A stretch of DNA of 64,000 nt from Microvirga lotononidis (GTDB lineage Bacteria > Pseudomonadota > Alphaproteobacteria > Rhizobiales > Beijerinckiaceae), in contig NZ_CP141050.1 in assembly GCF_034627025.1 (NCBI RefSeq), positions 186,001-250,000 on the forward strand, given 5' to 3'. Positions within the stretch are counted from its first letter, which is position 1; each line of letters opens with the position of its first letter. Positions 8,471-17,426 of this stretch are shown piece by piece. Both the position numbers and the translations under genes were made by a program. A model generated the notes under the pieces. It saw only the letters and a list, made by a program, of their open reading frames with translations. It was not told where the DNA came from and ran no database searches.

Positions 8471-9274
8471 GTGCGGCGGGCCGGACTGTTGGCCCGGGAC
8501 ATCGGCGCCGAGCTGACCCTCCTGCACGTCGTCGATGACGACCAGCCGACGGACCTGGTCGCGCTCGAAACGCGCGAGGCCGAACGGATCCTCGGCGAGC
8601 AGATCGGCGCGGTGGCCGAATTGCGCGGACTCCCCTCGCGCGCCCTCGTCATCGCTGGCGACCCGTTCGACGGCATCCTGCGCGCCGCAGCATCAACGGA
8701 GGCAGGCCTCATTGTCATGGGTGCCCACCGCAAGCAGCTCCTGCGGGACGTCTTTGTCGGGACGACCATCGAGCGGGTGATCCGCGCGGGTCCGTTTCCA
8801 GTCCTGATGTTGAACGGGGAGGTGGAGCAGCCTTACCGGACGGCCCTGGCTGCCATCGACCTGTCCGAGCCGTCCGTTCTCGCCATGAGGACCGGTATAG
8901 CCTTGGGCTTGCCTGCCGGTGCCCGGCTCGGGCTCGTTCATGCCTTCCTGCCGCTGGCGAAGGGCCAGATGTTCTATGCCGGGCTCAGCCAGGACACCAT
9001 CAACGGGTACGTGGCCGACGAGCGCATCCGGGCCACCAACGAGCTGATCGCGTTCCTCGAGGCGAACGGTCTCGACGATAACGGGCAACCGATGTGCGTG
9101 GTGGAGGAGGGCACCGCGTTCGAGGTGATCTCCAAGGCCGTGGCGCAGGTGGAGCCCGACGTCCTGGTCATGGGAACGCATGGCCGCTCGGTCCTCGCCA
9201 GGATGCAACTGGGCAGCGTGACCGAGGAGGTGCTGCGGTCCCTCGACATCCTTGCTGTTCCGCCTGTCCGATGA
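8471..9274 (+). CDS. Tandem-domain universal stress protein with damaged N-terminus
   Basis: Two UspA domains follow each other. The first ends in GLIVMGAHRKQLLRD, the second in VLVMGTHGRSVLARMQLGS, and only the second fits the G-2X-G-9X-G(S) ATP-binding pattern. A well-placed start at ATG 8446 (CAGGAGACG upstream) gives MHILAAT, the normal UspA first strand, but in another frame; from 8471 the frame continues with VRRAGLLARDIGAELTLLHV. A short deletion near 8466 has therefore removed part of the first nucleotide loop and shifted the frame. Translation from GTG 8471 lacks a ribosome site, so the gene may be inactive. Confidence 0.75.
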   Translation: MRRAGLLARDIGAELTLLHVVDDDQPTDLVALETREAERILGEQIGAVAELRGLPSRALVIAGDPFDGILRAAASTEAGLIVMGAHRKQLLRDVFVGTTIERVIRAGPFPVLMLNGEVEQPYRTALAAIDLSEPSVLAMRTGIALGLPAGARLGLVHAFLPLAKGQMFYAGLSQDTINGYVADERIRATNELIAFLEANGLDDNGQPMCVVEEGTAFEVISKAVAQVEPDVLVMGTHGRSVLARMQLGSVTEEVLRSLDILAVPPVR

Positions 9275-9340
9275 GGCACCGGGTGCGTTCGTCTCCAACG
9301 CACTGCCCGGCCCTTGAAGGCCATAGCCCGGAAAAGGGCA

Positions 9341-9454
9341 ATGGCCCCGATGTTCCGCCGGATGATCTACACGGATCATGTGCAGGCGGCCCACATGATC
9401 CGCAAGGTCGTGCTGCGGCAGACCGCCATCCTGAACTATGTCGACCCGTTCTGA
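9341..9454 (+). pseudogene. Short remnant resembling the end of a drug-efflux MFS protein
   Basis: A 37-codon frame reads MFRRMIYTDHVQAAHMIR then VLRQTAILNYVDPF and stops. The pattern of a final helix-adjacent segment rich in Q, A and aromatic residues recalls the C-terminus of DHA2-type efflux proteins, but the similarity is short. The rest of 9275-9613 shows no gene. Confidence 0.25.
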
Positions 9455-9613
9455 TCCGGTCACCCGGCGTCACCCAAACGGGGATGGCCGTACGCCGCAC
9501 CTGGGAGCAACCCGCAATGCGCAGGTCTCTAAGGACCGCTCCTGGCACATGCCGGTCGTTTGTTCCGTGGCTGCTTAAGCCTCAAGTCCGGGCGTTGCAT
9601 TCGTGATGCTTGG

Positions 9614-9655
9614 TGAACTCTAAGGTGGCTCGTCGGGGAGCCGCCTTAGAGTTCA
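9614..9655. terminator. Long inverted repeat at the recombinase stop codon
   Basis: An 18-base stem (TGAACTCTAAGGTGGCTC with GAGCCGCCTTAGAGTTCA) surrounds a six-base loop, with a single G-T wobble. The right arm ends exactly on the stop codon of the tyrosine recombinase gene. It could be a bidirectional terminator or a structured recombination site at the edge of a former mobile element. Confidence 0.7.
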
Positions 9656-10284
9656 GATTTCAATCTGCTCCGCAATCAGAAGGGCATCGCCGACGTCGAT
9701 CCCAAGATACCGAACAGTGCTCTCGATCTTGGTGTGGCCGAGCAGAAGTTGGACGGCTCGGAGATTGCCGGTTCTCCGATAGATCATCGACGCTTTGGTA
9801 CGCCGCAAGGAATGGGTACCGTAGGCGAGGGGATCCAGCCCAATCGCGCGAAGCCAGGATGCCAGCAGGCGGGCGTACTGGCGCGTCGTCATTGCCTTTC
9901 GCCGATTGACCCTGCTCGGGAACAGCGGCTCCCCCTTGTGCAGATCCTTCTTCTCCAGCCAGCGGCCCACAGCCTCCCGGGTTTGCTCTGTGATCTCGAA
10001 CTGAACAGGCCGGCCCGTCTTCCGCTGCATGACCGTAGCTCGGGAGCGCACCCGCCCATTGAGGGCCACATCATCGACGCGGAGCGCGACGAGGTCACAA
10101 GCTCGCAGCTTGCTGTCGAGGGCGAGATTGAACAGAGCCAAATCCCGGATGCGATGAGCAACCTGAAGCCTGACCCGAATGGACCAGATCTCTTCGCCTT
10201 AAGAGGCGGTTTGGGACCGATCAGCTTGCCCCGGTTCCAAGGTGCGGTGGTTCGGCAGGGATGGTTAGCGATCATGTCTTGCAT
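9653..10284 (-). pseudogene. Tyrosine recombinase/integrase, one frameshift
   Basis: The minus strand encodes a short phage-integrase-family protein. The first part starts at 10284 (MQDMIANHPCRTTAPWNRGK), and the second continues with EIWSIRVRLQVAHRIRDLA, SKLRACDLVALRVDDV, the arginine box GTHSLRRTKASMIY, LLLGHTKIESTVRYLG with the final tyrosine. The parts are in different frames; one missing base in a run near 10195 (GGCGAAGAG) explains the shift. Catalytic Arg, His-x-x-Arg, His and Tyr are all still present in the second part. This family is common in Rhizobiales as stand-alone genes of about 200 residues. The frame from 10141 alone would lack the N-terminus. Confidence 0.85.
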
Positions 10285-10404
10285 TGCAGTGCTCCCGAAG
10301 TGAAGCCCCCGCAATGAACCTTGGCCGTTTATGCCGACAGGAAACCCAGGCTGAGCATTCCGTTCAAAGCCTTCGTCAGCTCACCAAGGTAACCCGGACG
10401 TTCG

Positions 10405-10796
10405 TTACTTGGCGTCGATCTCCTCCTCGTGACCCATTCCGGACCTCCGGACATTAATAGGGCCGCCGAGCACTACTTTGGCAGGTACGAGGAGCCTGGT
10501 GCGCCCTGCCGGCGTCTTGACCTGAAGAATTGTCCGCAGGAGGTCGTAGGCTGTCTTCAGGGCTCCCGCGGGAACAAGCGGCCGGCCGAAAGGCGACCCC
10601 GTCAGCAGCCATCCGGATAGGAGCGGGTCGGAACATCCATCTGGGACAGCAGGCTCCGGAGGATCAGCAGCCCGAATGCGATCCAGAGCGTCGGCGCGAA
10701 GGCAGTCAGGATCAGGAAGACGCTCGACGGAAGGTGCGTAAACACATCACGTGCATGGATCTCACAAATACGTCCTGAGGCTGATACGAACGTCAC
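10405..10796 (-). pseudogene. C-terminal remnant of an MFS transporter
   Basis: Two minus-strand fragments in different frames match the end of a major-facilitator transporter. The upstream piece (LPSSVFLILTAFAPTLWIA then LILRSLLSQMDVPTRSY) is the helix and loop that precede the last helices; the downstream piece (SPFGRPLVPAGALKTAYDLL) is the usual last helix. At least one indel separates them and the N-terminal half is gone. It probably decayed when mobile DNA entered this region. Confidence 0.55.
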
Positions 10797-10833
10797 ACGT
10801 GAAGACTGCGCGGCGACTGGCGGGTGCTAGAGA

Positions 10834-11838
10834 TCACATGGTGCTCTTCCTTCGACCGTTTGCCGGGGGCGGTTCAGCAATCCAGTCGAGGGTCGCACCA
10901 TGGGGATGGGCCGCAGCGACAGGTTGCCCATTCACAGCCAACATGAAGAGAGGGGGGCGCAACTCGCGATCGATCTTCGCTGCGATGCTTGGGAAAACCC
11001 TCGGCTCCTCGTTGCTGATCCAATAGTCGCACAATGAGAGCGCCTGCGCGGCGAACGCGTCACGTTGAGCTTGATCAGACACGTAAGCGAGCACGGCTGT
11101 GTGAAACACCACCAGAGTTGCGTCACGGGGAGCTTCCTTCACGAGCAGGGGGAGATCCCGGGTAAGGTCTCCTTGCACGATGGAAGGCGGGTCTGCGCGG
11201 GCGACCTGCACGGCGGCGCGTAGGCGCGCCAGCCGATCCGACTGCTCGGGCCAGACGAGCGTCTCAAGCCAGGCCATTTGATCGGCGTCCTTGACGTCAA
11301 GCGGACGAATATCCAAGCCGGCCCGCCAAACCACACGAGGCAAGCTCTTGGGCACAGGCGTGGCCTCATCCGCGCGACACGGAAAAACCGGAGTGTCTGC
11401 CGTCATGTCAACCGGCCTGAGCACGTGGACGCCGTAGTCGTAAGCATAGCGGTCAGGCAGCAGGCAGAGGCCAGCCGACGTGCCAACTTCGAGAAGGGCG
11501 AGGGGCTGCGGGAGCAATGCGAGGACCGGCAGGAGGGCTGCGCAACGTCCAGCCTCGTTGGTCTGCGTCGATCGTTCCATGATTACGGTGCGGATCTCGC
11601 CCCAATGCGCGAGCGCATTGCGCCGAAAGTCAGCCCAGCCCCCCGGCACGCCGGTGACGTGACGTACAGCAGCAAGAAGAAGGTTGGGCTGCTGCTTCGC
11701 CGGAGGCAGATCGGCGAGATGCGCGAGCATGTCAGGGTCGTCTGCGATACTCTCGCTGAGCGCCTCATACAGCGGTGAGCGACCCCGGGCCTCCTCCCGG
11801 GCGAAGCGGCGGTAAGTCTCTGCGATTGCGGTGGTCAT
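10834..11838 (-). CDS. DUF2332 family protein
   Basis: A 334-residue soluble protein that matches DUF2332 along its length: an N-terminal helical part (RRFAREEARGRSPLYEALSE), the centre PLALLEVGTSAGLCLLPDRY, and later VVFHTAVLAYVSDQAQRDAF. The EVGTSAGL motif resembles the SAM-binding glycine loop of methyltransferases, so a methyltransferase-like fold is possible, but no activity is established. It is the only intact non-mobile gene between the MFS remnant and the first IS630 copy. Confidence 0.8.
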   Translation of the reverse strand: MTTAIAETYRRFAREEARGRSPLYEALSESIADDPDMLAHLADLPPAKQQPNLLLAAVRHVTGVPGGWADFRRNALAHWGEIRTVIMERSTQTNEAGRCAALLPVLALLPQPLALLEVGTSAGLCLLPDRYAYDYGVHVLRPVDMTADTPVFPCRADEATPVPKSLPRVVWRAGLDIRPLDVKDADQMAWLETLVWPEQSDRLARLRAAVQVARADPPSIVQGDLTRDLPLLVKEAPRDATLVVFHTAVLAYVSDQAQRDAFAAQALSLCDYWISNEEPRVFPSIAAKIDRELRPPLFMLAVNGQPVAAAHPHGATLDWIAEPPPANGRRKSTM

Positions 11839-11943
11839 GACGAAACGCTCCCTGTCGGGACAAAACCGCTTGTCGAAGCCACTCTATCACGTCCAGTTCA
11901 TTTGAATGACACCCAAAGTGAAACACCTCGGTGACGTCCTCTA

Positions 11944-13143
11944 AGTGGTGCATCCGGTATGTTCAGGGGGTATAATCGCGGCTTGCTGGCCTGCGGGCGG
12001 GAGGTGACCCATGACACCGATCTGCTTACGGGATTTGACCGTTGAGGAGTGTGCACGGGTCCAGACGTTGGCTCACGCGCGCACCGCTCCGGCTCAGATG
12101 GTGCAACGGGCTCAAATCATCTGGCGCGCGCGTCACGGCGAGAGCCCATCCGCCATTGCCTCTCGCCTGGGCCTGGATGTCGAGACGGTGCGCAAGCGCA
12201 TCCACCGCTTCAATGCAGAAGGAGTGGAGGCCCTGAAGGATCGGCATCGCTCCGGACGCCCGCCCACCTATCCGCCTGAGCAAGCCGCCACCGTGATCGC
12301 CACGGCGCTGATCAAGCCAGAGACGCTCGGGCTGCCGTTTGCCGCCTGGACGCTCGACCGACTGGCCGCCTACCTGCACGAGGTCAAAGGCATTGCGATG
12401 CAGCGCAGCCGCATCGACGAGATCCTGCTCCAGGAGGGCTTGCGCTGGCACAAGCATGAGACCTGGTTCGGCGAGCGGGTCGATCCGGCCTTCGCCACAA
12501 AAAGGGGGCGATCGAAACGCTCTACACCGCACCGCCTGCAGGCAGTTGGGTAGTCTGTCTCGACGAAATGGGACCGGTGAGCGCGAAGAGCGACGCGGGT
12601 CGTGCGCTGGTGCAAACAAAGACGCGACCAGCCGAGCGCGCGAAGCGGGAGATCGACTACGGCCGGCGCGCCAAGGGCTACATCTTCGGGGCCTTCTGTC
12701 CCGCGACCGGCGCAGCGTTCACGCATCCCTATCCCGGACGGGGTGGCGCGCATTGGGTCGACTTCCTGGAGCACGTTGAGGCCTGGATCCCGCGCACGAC
12801 CCAGCGGATCTATGCGATCATGGATAATCTGAGTTCGCATCGCACGACCGACGTGTTGCTGTTTCTGCTCGCCCATCCGCGCTGGGAGATGGTGTTCCAG
12901 CCCAAGTACGCGGCTTATCTCAACCTGATCGAGCCGTGGTGGAAGATCCTGCGCTCGCTGGCACTGGCGGGCCGGCGGTTCGAGAGCTGGGACGAGATCA
13001 TCGATGCGATCGACCGCGCCACGATCTACTGGAATGCGCATCGCCATCCCTTCGTCTGGGGTCAACGCCGCCGGCATCGGCCGCGCCGCTCACCCGGCAT
13101 CGCCCTGCTGCCCAAGGCAGCATGACTTGCCGGATGCACCACT
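11944..13143 (+). mobile_element. IS630-family insertion sequence, copy 1 (here IS630-A)
   Basis: A 1,200-base element bounded by inverted repeats AGTGGTGCATCCGG and CCGGATGCACCACT. TA precedes the left end, as expected for IS630/mariner target duplication, but the right flank is AA, so the duplication is imperfect. The same element occurs inverted at 20081-21280 with nearly identical sequence and exact TA flanks. It carries one transposase in two overlapping frames. Confidence 0.9.
12011..13125 (+). CDS. IS630 transposase, expressed through a -1 frameshift
   Basis: The first frame (12011-12553) holds the helix-turn-helix half (AIASRLGLDVETVRKRIHRF, then LKDRHRSGRPPTY). The second (to 13125) holds the DDE catalytic half with CLDEMGPVSAK, IYAIMDNLSSH and AAYLNLIEPWWKIL supplying the three acidic residues. 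They join at ACAAAAAGGGGGCG near 12497-12508, a typical slippery A5G5 site, by a -1 shift. The second copy at 20 kb has the same site, so the shift looks programmed rather than mutational. Confidence 0.85.
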
Positions 13144-13208
13144 AAGTGTCCCACAGCTATACCGCCGGTTCATCGGCCCTTTTCGGTTTCGGTTTAACAG
13201 TGCTTTTA

Positions 13209-13273
13209 TTGGTCCGAGAGCTAGCGGCCAGGAGCCGACGTTCGTTGGTCGGCCGGAACGTGAAGGGTTGACC
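13209..13273 (+). repeat. Dispersed repeat family 1, copy A
   Basis: A 65-base non-coding unit starting TTGGTCCG and ending GTGAAGGGTTGACC. Its last 38 bases match copy B (32655-32717) at 33 positions without gaps. More diverged copies lie at 16222-16284, 49058-49110 and 51371-51434. No frame or strong hairpin was seen; 13144-13446 otherwise holds nothing recognised. Confidence 0.5.
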
Positions 13274-13446
13274 CAGTGCGGACCATCCCGTGATCGGAGC
13301 ATGTGGATGGACCGAGCGTGTGGAGCAGACTGTGCATCCGGGAAATCGTCTTCCGAAGACGCTCGAACGGAACTCTATCCGAGCCGATAAACGGTTATCA
13401 GAATTTCCATAGCCTCGCGCGCAATTCGGCACATGATCGGTAGGCC

Positions 13447-13698
13447 ATGCCCCATGCCTGGAAAGAATGCGAAGACCTTGCCAAGGCAGACATTGACATC
13501 TCCGAGGGCGAGAGGCGCGTGGCCCAGCAGATCACCCTGATCGGGTGGATGGCCCAGAAGAGGCACGATACAGAGGAAGCAACGAAGCTGCTCTGGAATT
13601 ACCAGACCACCCTTGCGGGGTGGCGCGAGCATCGTCGCCTGATCCTGGAGGCGATCGAGCGTCTGGAGGGGCTTGGCCACGACATCCCTGTTCGATAA
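13447..13698 (+). CDS. Small helical protein, paralogue of 35839-36090
   Basis: An 83-residue, almost wholly helical charged protein starting MPHAWKECEDLAKADIDI and ending AIERLEGLGHDIPVR. It aligns end to end with the protein at 35839-36090 (MPNAWKEREDLVKAEADI, EIERQEGLGHD). Family unknown. Both copies are followed downstream by an AraC-type regulator gene on the same strand, which suggests a duplicated module. Confidence 0.65.
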   Translation: MPHAWKECEDLAKADIDISEGERRVAQQITLIGWMAQKRHDTEEATKLLWNYQTTLAGWREHRRLILEAIERLEGLGHDIPVR

Positions 13699-13979
13699 CG
13701 CCCTAGCGGAAATCGGCGAGGCGTTCCGTCAGCACGCGGATCAGGTCCTGATGGGCCTTTAGAGCCTTCCCATAAGGTCAGACGCAAGACTTGCGCGGGA
13801 CAGGTCACGGAACAGCTTAGCTGCGCCGCTTGCAAGAAAAGGGATCGATCATCCCCACATCTTGGCCCCAATTATTTATTAACCTACGTTAACTTTTGCG
13901 GATCGCAGCCTGCGTGTTCAGTCATGCCGACCTTGTGGACCGTGCTTCTACTCTCGGACCTCCACTAGGGGCGACGGCG

Positions 13980-15059
13980 ATGACAGACATTGTGCTTCCG
14001 CCTGCGAGTGCCAGCGTACAGCCTGCCTCATCCCAATCACCAGCCAGCCTGACCCTGCCTCCCGGCTACGTCTACCCCGGCGTCTCCCAGGAGATCGTGC
14101 CGGTCCTGCACGAGTTCGGCCTCAATCCCGAGCCGCTCATCCGCGCGGCAGGCCTCGACCCGCGCCTGTTCGCCGATGGGACGAGCGTGATCCCGTTTGC
14201 AGCCCTGGGCCGGCTGTATGCCCTATGCGGGACCCGCACGAACTGTCCTCACTTCGGGCTCTTGGTCGGCCGGCGGGCGAGCATCCTGTCGCTCGGTCTG
14301 GTCGGCCGCCTGATGCAGCACGCGGACACGGTTGGCGATGCCATGCGGGCCTTGGTGGCGCACCTGAGCCTCCACGACCGGGCGGTGGCTCCCGCGCTGA
14401 TGCTCAGCGACGGCATGGCCCTGCTCACCTTTGCGACCTACCAAGCGGAGAGCGCGGGCGTGCAGCAGGTCCTCGACGCCGCCCTGGGTGTGACCGTCAA
14501 CATCCTGCGGAGCTTGTGCGGGGCGAACTGGCACCCAACCGAGGCTCTGGTGCCCCGAGCTGCTCCGGCGGAAACCGAGCCATACCGGCGCCACTTCCGT
14601 GCTCCAGTGCGGTTCAACCAGGAGATCGCCACTCTCGTGTTCCGGGCCCGGGACCTGGGACTCCGGATTGCCGGTGCCGATCCCATCCTCTGGGCCATGC
14701 TGGAGGAGCGGATCCAGCAATTGAAGGGCGTTCAGGGCTCCGAGTTCTCGGACGACATCCGGCGGCTGCTACGCACGCGGATCATGAGCCGGCGCTGTTC
14801 GGCCGAAGACATCGCCGAGCTGCTGACCATGCACCGCCGTACGTTGAGCCGGCGGCTCAAGGATAGCGGTCAGGGTTATCGCTCGATGACGAACGAGACC
14901 CGGTTCGAGATCGCCCGCCAGTTGCTGGAGGACACTGACGTGTCGCTCGGCCAGATCGCGGCAGCGCTGGGCTACTCCGAGGCGAGCGCCTTCACCCGTG
15001 CCTTCCGGCGCTGGTCGGGCCAGACGCCCAGCGCGTGGCGCAGCGAAAGCCACGGCTGA
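13980..15059 (+). CDS. AraC-family regulator with arabinose-binding-like N-terminal domain
   Basis: About 359 residues. The N-terminal half (VPVLHEFGLNPEPLIRAAGL to SLVGRLMQHADTVGDAMRAL-like text) is the AraC ligand domain of the OruR/ArgR type; the last 100 residues form the double helix-turn-helix (AEDIAELLTMHRRTLSRRLK and SLGQIAAALGYSEASAFTRA). Start 13980 was chosen because the longer reading from 13896 has no ribosome site and unlike composition. Ligand and target genes are unknown. Two truncated relatives of its C-terminus occur at 36-37 kb. Confidence 0.85.
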   Translation: MTDIVLPPASASVQPASSQSPASLTLPPGYVYPGVSQEIVPVLHEFGLNPEPLIRAAGLDPRLFADGTSVIPFAALGRLYALCGTRTNCPHFGLLVGRRASILSLGLVGRLMQHADTVGDAMRALVAHLSLHDRAVAPALMLSDGMALLTFATYQAESAGVQQVLDAALGVTVNILRSLCGANWHPTEALVPRAAPAETEPYRRHFRAPVRFNQEIATLVFRARDLGLRIAGADPILWAMLEERIQQLKGVQGSEFSDDIRRLLRTRIMSRRCSAEDIAELLTMHRRTLSRRLKDSGQGYRSMTNETRFEIARQLLEDTDVSLGQIAAALGYSEASAFTRAFRRWSGQTPSAWRSESHG

Positions 15060-15109
15060 GATCCGTTCGATTGACCAAGCGGGCTCTGTCTGGGACCCAG
15101 GAGACCTCC

Positions 15110-15472
15110 ATGCATCGTCTTGTGGCTGGCCTTGGATTGATGGGCCTCCTCGTCGTGGGCGCAAGCCCTGTCGGGGCGCAGCAGCAGTTCGACGGACGTT
15201 GGGGTATCGAGGCGATCCCGACCAAGGGGGCCTGTAAGAGGGTCTACCGATACGCCGTCACCGTTGAAAACGGCACCATCCGCAGCAACACCCCAAGGCG
15301 TGCCGTGATCAGGGGGCGGCTGGACCCGAGTGGTCGCGTTCAGGGAAGTGCCGAACGCAACAGGACCAGGGTCGATGTTACCGGCAACTTGTCAGGACGC
15401 TCCGGGTCAGGCCAATGGACCATGGCGGGACGATTGAACTGTTCCGGACAATGGCGGGCGGAAAAGCAGTAA
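15110..15472 (+). CDS. Small exported protein of unknown function
   Basis: A 120-residue protein with a clear signal peptide (MHRLVAGLGLMGLLVVGASP, cleavage likely after VGA-Q) and ribosome site GGAG upstream of ATG 15110. The mature part is basic and beta-rich (FDGRWGIEAIPTKGACKRVY) and ends with GQWTMAGRLNCSGQWRAEK. Two cysteines could pair. Similar small periplasmic proteins occur in Rhizobiales; role unknown. It lies 50 bases behind the AraC gene. Confidence 0.7.
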   Translation: MHRLVAGLGLMGLLVVGASPVGAQQQFDGRWGIEAIPTKGACKRVYRYAVTVENGTIRSNTPRRAVIRGRLDPSGRVQGSAERNRTRVDVTGNLSGRSGSGQWTMAGRLNCSGQWRAEKQ

Positions 15473-15794
15473 GCGCAGCAAGCAGGGCTCACCTGAGGAA
15501 TTTGACAGCCTATAGAACTGGGGTGCTTCTGAAGTCGCGCTGGACACGCAGGCGTCCTTCCCACACCTCCTCCGCTCCAGGTTTGGGACACGGCCAGGCA
15601 TCACTCCGCCGCTCCGCAATCCGTGAAGCTCGGTGCTGATCCATCCGCAGTTGTGAGGCCATTGCAGCCAACGCGATGCGCATACGCGACCCTCGTCACG
15701 AAATGCAAAGCGAATGTCCCAACCGGACAAGCAGATGCCGCGGATCGGATCAGCATGACGAAACAGTTGACACGGGGCAAAGCCGGAGGGGGTC
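15473..15794. other. Intergenic region, no gene seen
   Basis: In 322 bases no frame shows homology or a supported start. It includes AATGCAAAGCGAATGTCCC near 15702, similar in wording to a stretch near 32110, and a purine-rich site (GGAGGGGGTC) serving the downstream DUF6894 gene. Confidence 0.4.
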
Positions 15795-16058
15795 ATGCCT
15801 CGGTTCTTTTTCCACATCCGGGACGTTCGTCTCGGACTGAGTCGCGACGAATTGGGGCTCGACTGCCCTGACGTGGAGGCTGCCTACCTTGAGGCGTGCC
15901 GGGCTGGCCTGGACCTGAGGCATGAGTTTGTGGCCCGGGGCCAGTCTCCGCAGGACTTTTCCATCGTGATCGCCAATGCCGCGCACGAGTTCGTCTCCGA
16001 ACTTCCGTTCACTGTCGTGTTCGGTCATCGGATGGCCAAGAATAATGCCCATCCCTAG
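15795..16058 (+). CDS. DUF6894 family protein
   Basis: This 87-residue protein begins MPRFFFHIRDVRLGLSRDE, the defining start of DUF6894 (a short beta strand with aromatic residues, then an acidic loop), followed by DVEAAYLEACRAGLDL and SIVIANAAHEFVSELPF. The family is abundant in Methylobacteriaceae and Bradyrhizobiaceae; function unknown. GGAGGGGG lies before the start. Two more members occur here at 42167 and, broken, at 39508-39803. Confidence 0.8.
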   Translation: MPRFFFHIRDVRLGLSRDELGLDCPDVEAAYLEACRAGLDLRHEFVARGQSPQDFSIVIANAAHEFVSELPFTVVFGHRMAKNNAHP

Positions 16059-16221
16059 GGAGAACGCCATCGGTTGGGCGAACTCATCACCCCGACCTGA
16101 TCTTTACCAGGGAGCGAGCACAGCGCGGATTGATCCCGGGGGCGTCCGATTCCAATCGGCAGAGGGATTCCTGCTCCCGCAGCAGCGACGGCGCCTTTTG
16201 ACACTTCTCGGAATTAAGGCT

Positions 16222-16284
16222 TTGGTCTGCCCATGACGCGGTGAGCCGACCTTCATTTGATTTGTTGTTCGTTACTCGTTGACC
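16222..16284 (+). repeat. Dispersed repeat family 1, diverged copy D
   Basis: Reads TTGGTCTGCCC, then GAGCCGACCTTCATTTG, then CTCGTTGACCCAG, the same order of words as copies A and B but with more changes. The surrounding gap 16059-16367 shows no gene. Confidence 0.35.
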
Positions 16285-16367
16285 CAGCGCAGACACCGCT
16301 CACGGCGCCATTAATCTTGACCAATTGCCGATGGGTCAAACGATGCTCGGACACGTTCGCTGGTGAT

Positions 16368-17084
16368 CTATTGCAAGGGCCGCTGGGATTCCAGCCGGCG
16401 GCGGATTCCCTCATGAGCGCTTTCGTTGCGCTGGATCATGAGTGCGGTGGCGGGTTCAGGCGCCTGATCAGGGTGGCCGGCATCAAGCGGAGGAGAAGGA
16501 TCGTACTCGATGGCGAGTTGAATAGCCTGGGCGACCTCGGCCCCTGCTAGTTCGGCGACGACGCTGATTGCGAAGTCGATCCCCGCTGACACGCCACCTG
16601 AGGTGAAGACATTGCCGTCGTGCACGATCCTCGCCTTTTCGTGACGAGCGCCGACCAGCGGCAACAGGTCGACATAGGCCCAATGCGTTGCCGCGCGACG
16701 CCCCACGAGCAACCCGGCCGCCCCGAGAAGAAAGGCCCCCGTGCATACGGACGTCACGTACCGGGCCTGCCCACCCTGGGTGCGGACGAACTCAACCGTC
16801 TCGGTGTCGGCCAGCGCATCGACAACGCCAGCCCCACCCGGCACGCAGATCAGGTCGAGCCTGGGAGAGGTGTCGAACGTGCACGTCGGCATGATCCCCA
16901 ATCCACGGTCGCTCGAAACCGGCTGCAACGTCTTGGCGATCACGTGAGCCGCTGATTGTGGAAACCGGCTGAGGACCGTAGGTGACGGAGGTGTTCCCAG
17001 CCGACTGAGGACTTCGAACGGGCCGGTGAAGTCAAGTTGCGTGATCCCGGGAAAGATCACAAAGCCAATGTTGAAGTCGGCCAT
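16368..17084 (-). CDS. DJ-1/PfpI family protein, isonitrile-hydratase-like
   Basis: A DJ-1/PfpI glutamine-amidotransferase-like fold: FVIFPGITQLDFTGPFEVL at the N-terminus, the glutamate of this segment, and the nucleophile elbow YVTSVCTGAFLLGAAGLL with the active cysteine, followed by ATHWAYVDLLP. The combination CTGAFLLGAAGLL...THW resembles Pseudomonas isonitrile hydratase InhA and also the N-terminal half of GATase1-AraC regulators; no HTH follows here. Start 17084 avoids a longer, unlikely N-terminus. Substrate is inferred only from resemblance. Confidence 0.8.
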   Translation of the reverse strand: MADFNIGFVIFPGITQLDFTGPFEVLSRLGTPPSPTVLSRFPQSAAHVIAKTLQPVSSDRGLGIMPTCTFDTSPRLDLICVPGGAGVVDALADTETVEFVRTQGGQARYVTSVCTGAFLLGAAGLLVGRRAATHWAYVDLLPLVGARHEKARIVHDGNVFTSGGVSAGIDFAISVVAELAGAEVAQAIQLAIEYDPSPPLDAGHPDQAPEPATALMIQRNESAHEGIRRRLESQRPLQ

Positions 17085-17422
17085 GCTGCACTCCTCCGTG
17101 CTGGGAGCCACGCGAAACCTCCGCCGACCATTGCGTCTCCTGCAACAGCTCGCAATGAGTCATCGGCCGTCGAATTCGGTGGGGCTTGATCTCAAGCCAA
17201 CGGGATGCTCCTCACACCGCGGCGAGGATCTCGAACTCGCCGCTATTTTCGTTGGGAACAGGGTTCAACCCACCATGCAGGTGCAAGCGTTAACGAGGCA
17301 TAGCGTCCTTGGACCTGCGGAGAACATCGCAAGTCAGGATAGTCGACGGAGTCGAGATGTCGATCAAATATAAGTTGTGGGATTCATCAGGAACTGTGAC
17401 CTCTACACAGGCCCGGATCGGC
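17085..17422. other. Intergenic region before the IS stack, no gene seen
   Basis: No supported coding frame in 338 bases. This is the left flank of the insertion-sequence stack; the right flank begins at 21283, and nothing on either side looks like two halves of one disrupted gene. Confidence 0.4.
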
Positions 17423-17426
17423 CTAG

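Noticed and set aside
9692..9800. A tRNA or attachment site beside the recombinase
   Set aside because: No cloverleaf or T-loop consensus was found near the recombinase, so no tRNA-borne attachment site can be supported.
12490..12510. IS630-A transposase as a mutated pseudogene
   Set aside because: Both copies carry the same A5G5 slippery stretch and the same two-frame layout, which is better explained by programmed -1 frameshifting.
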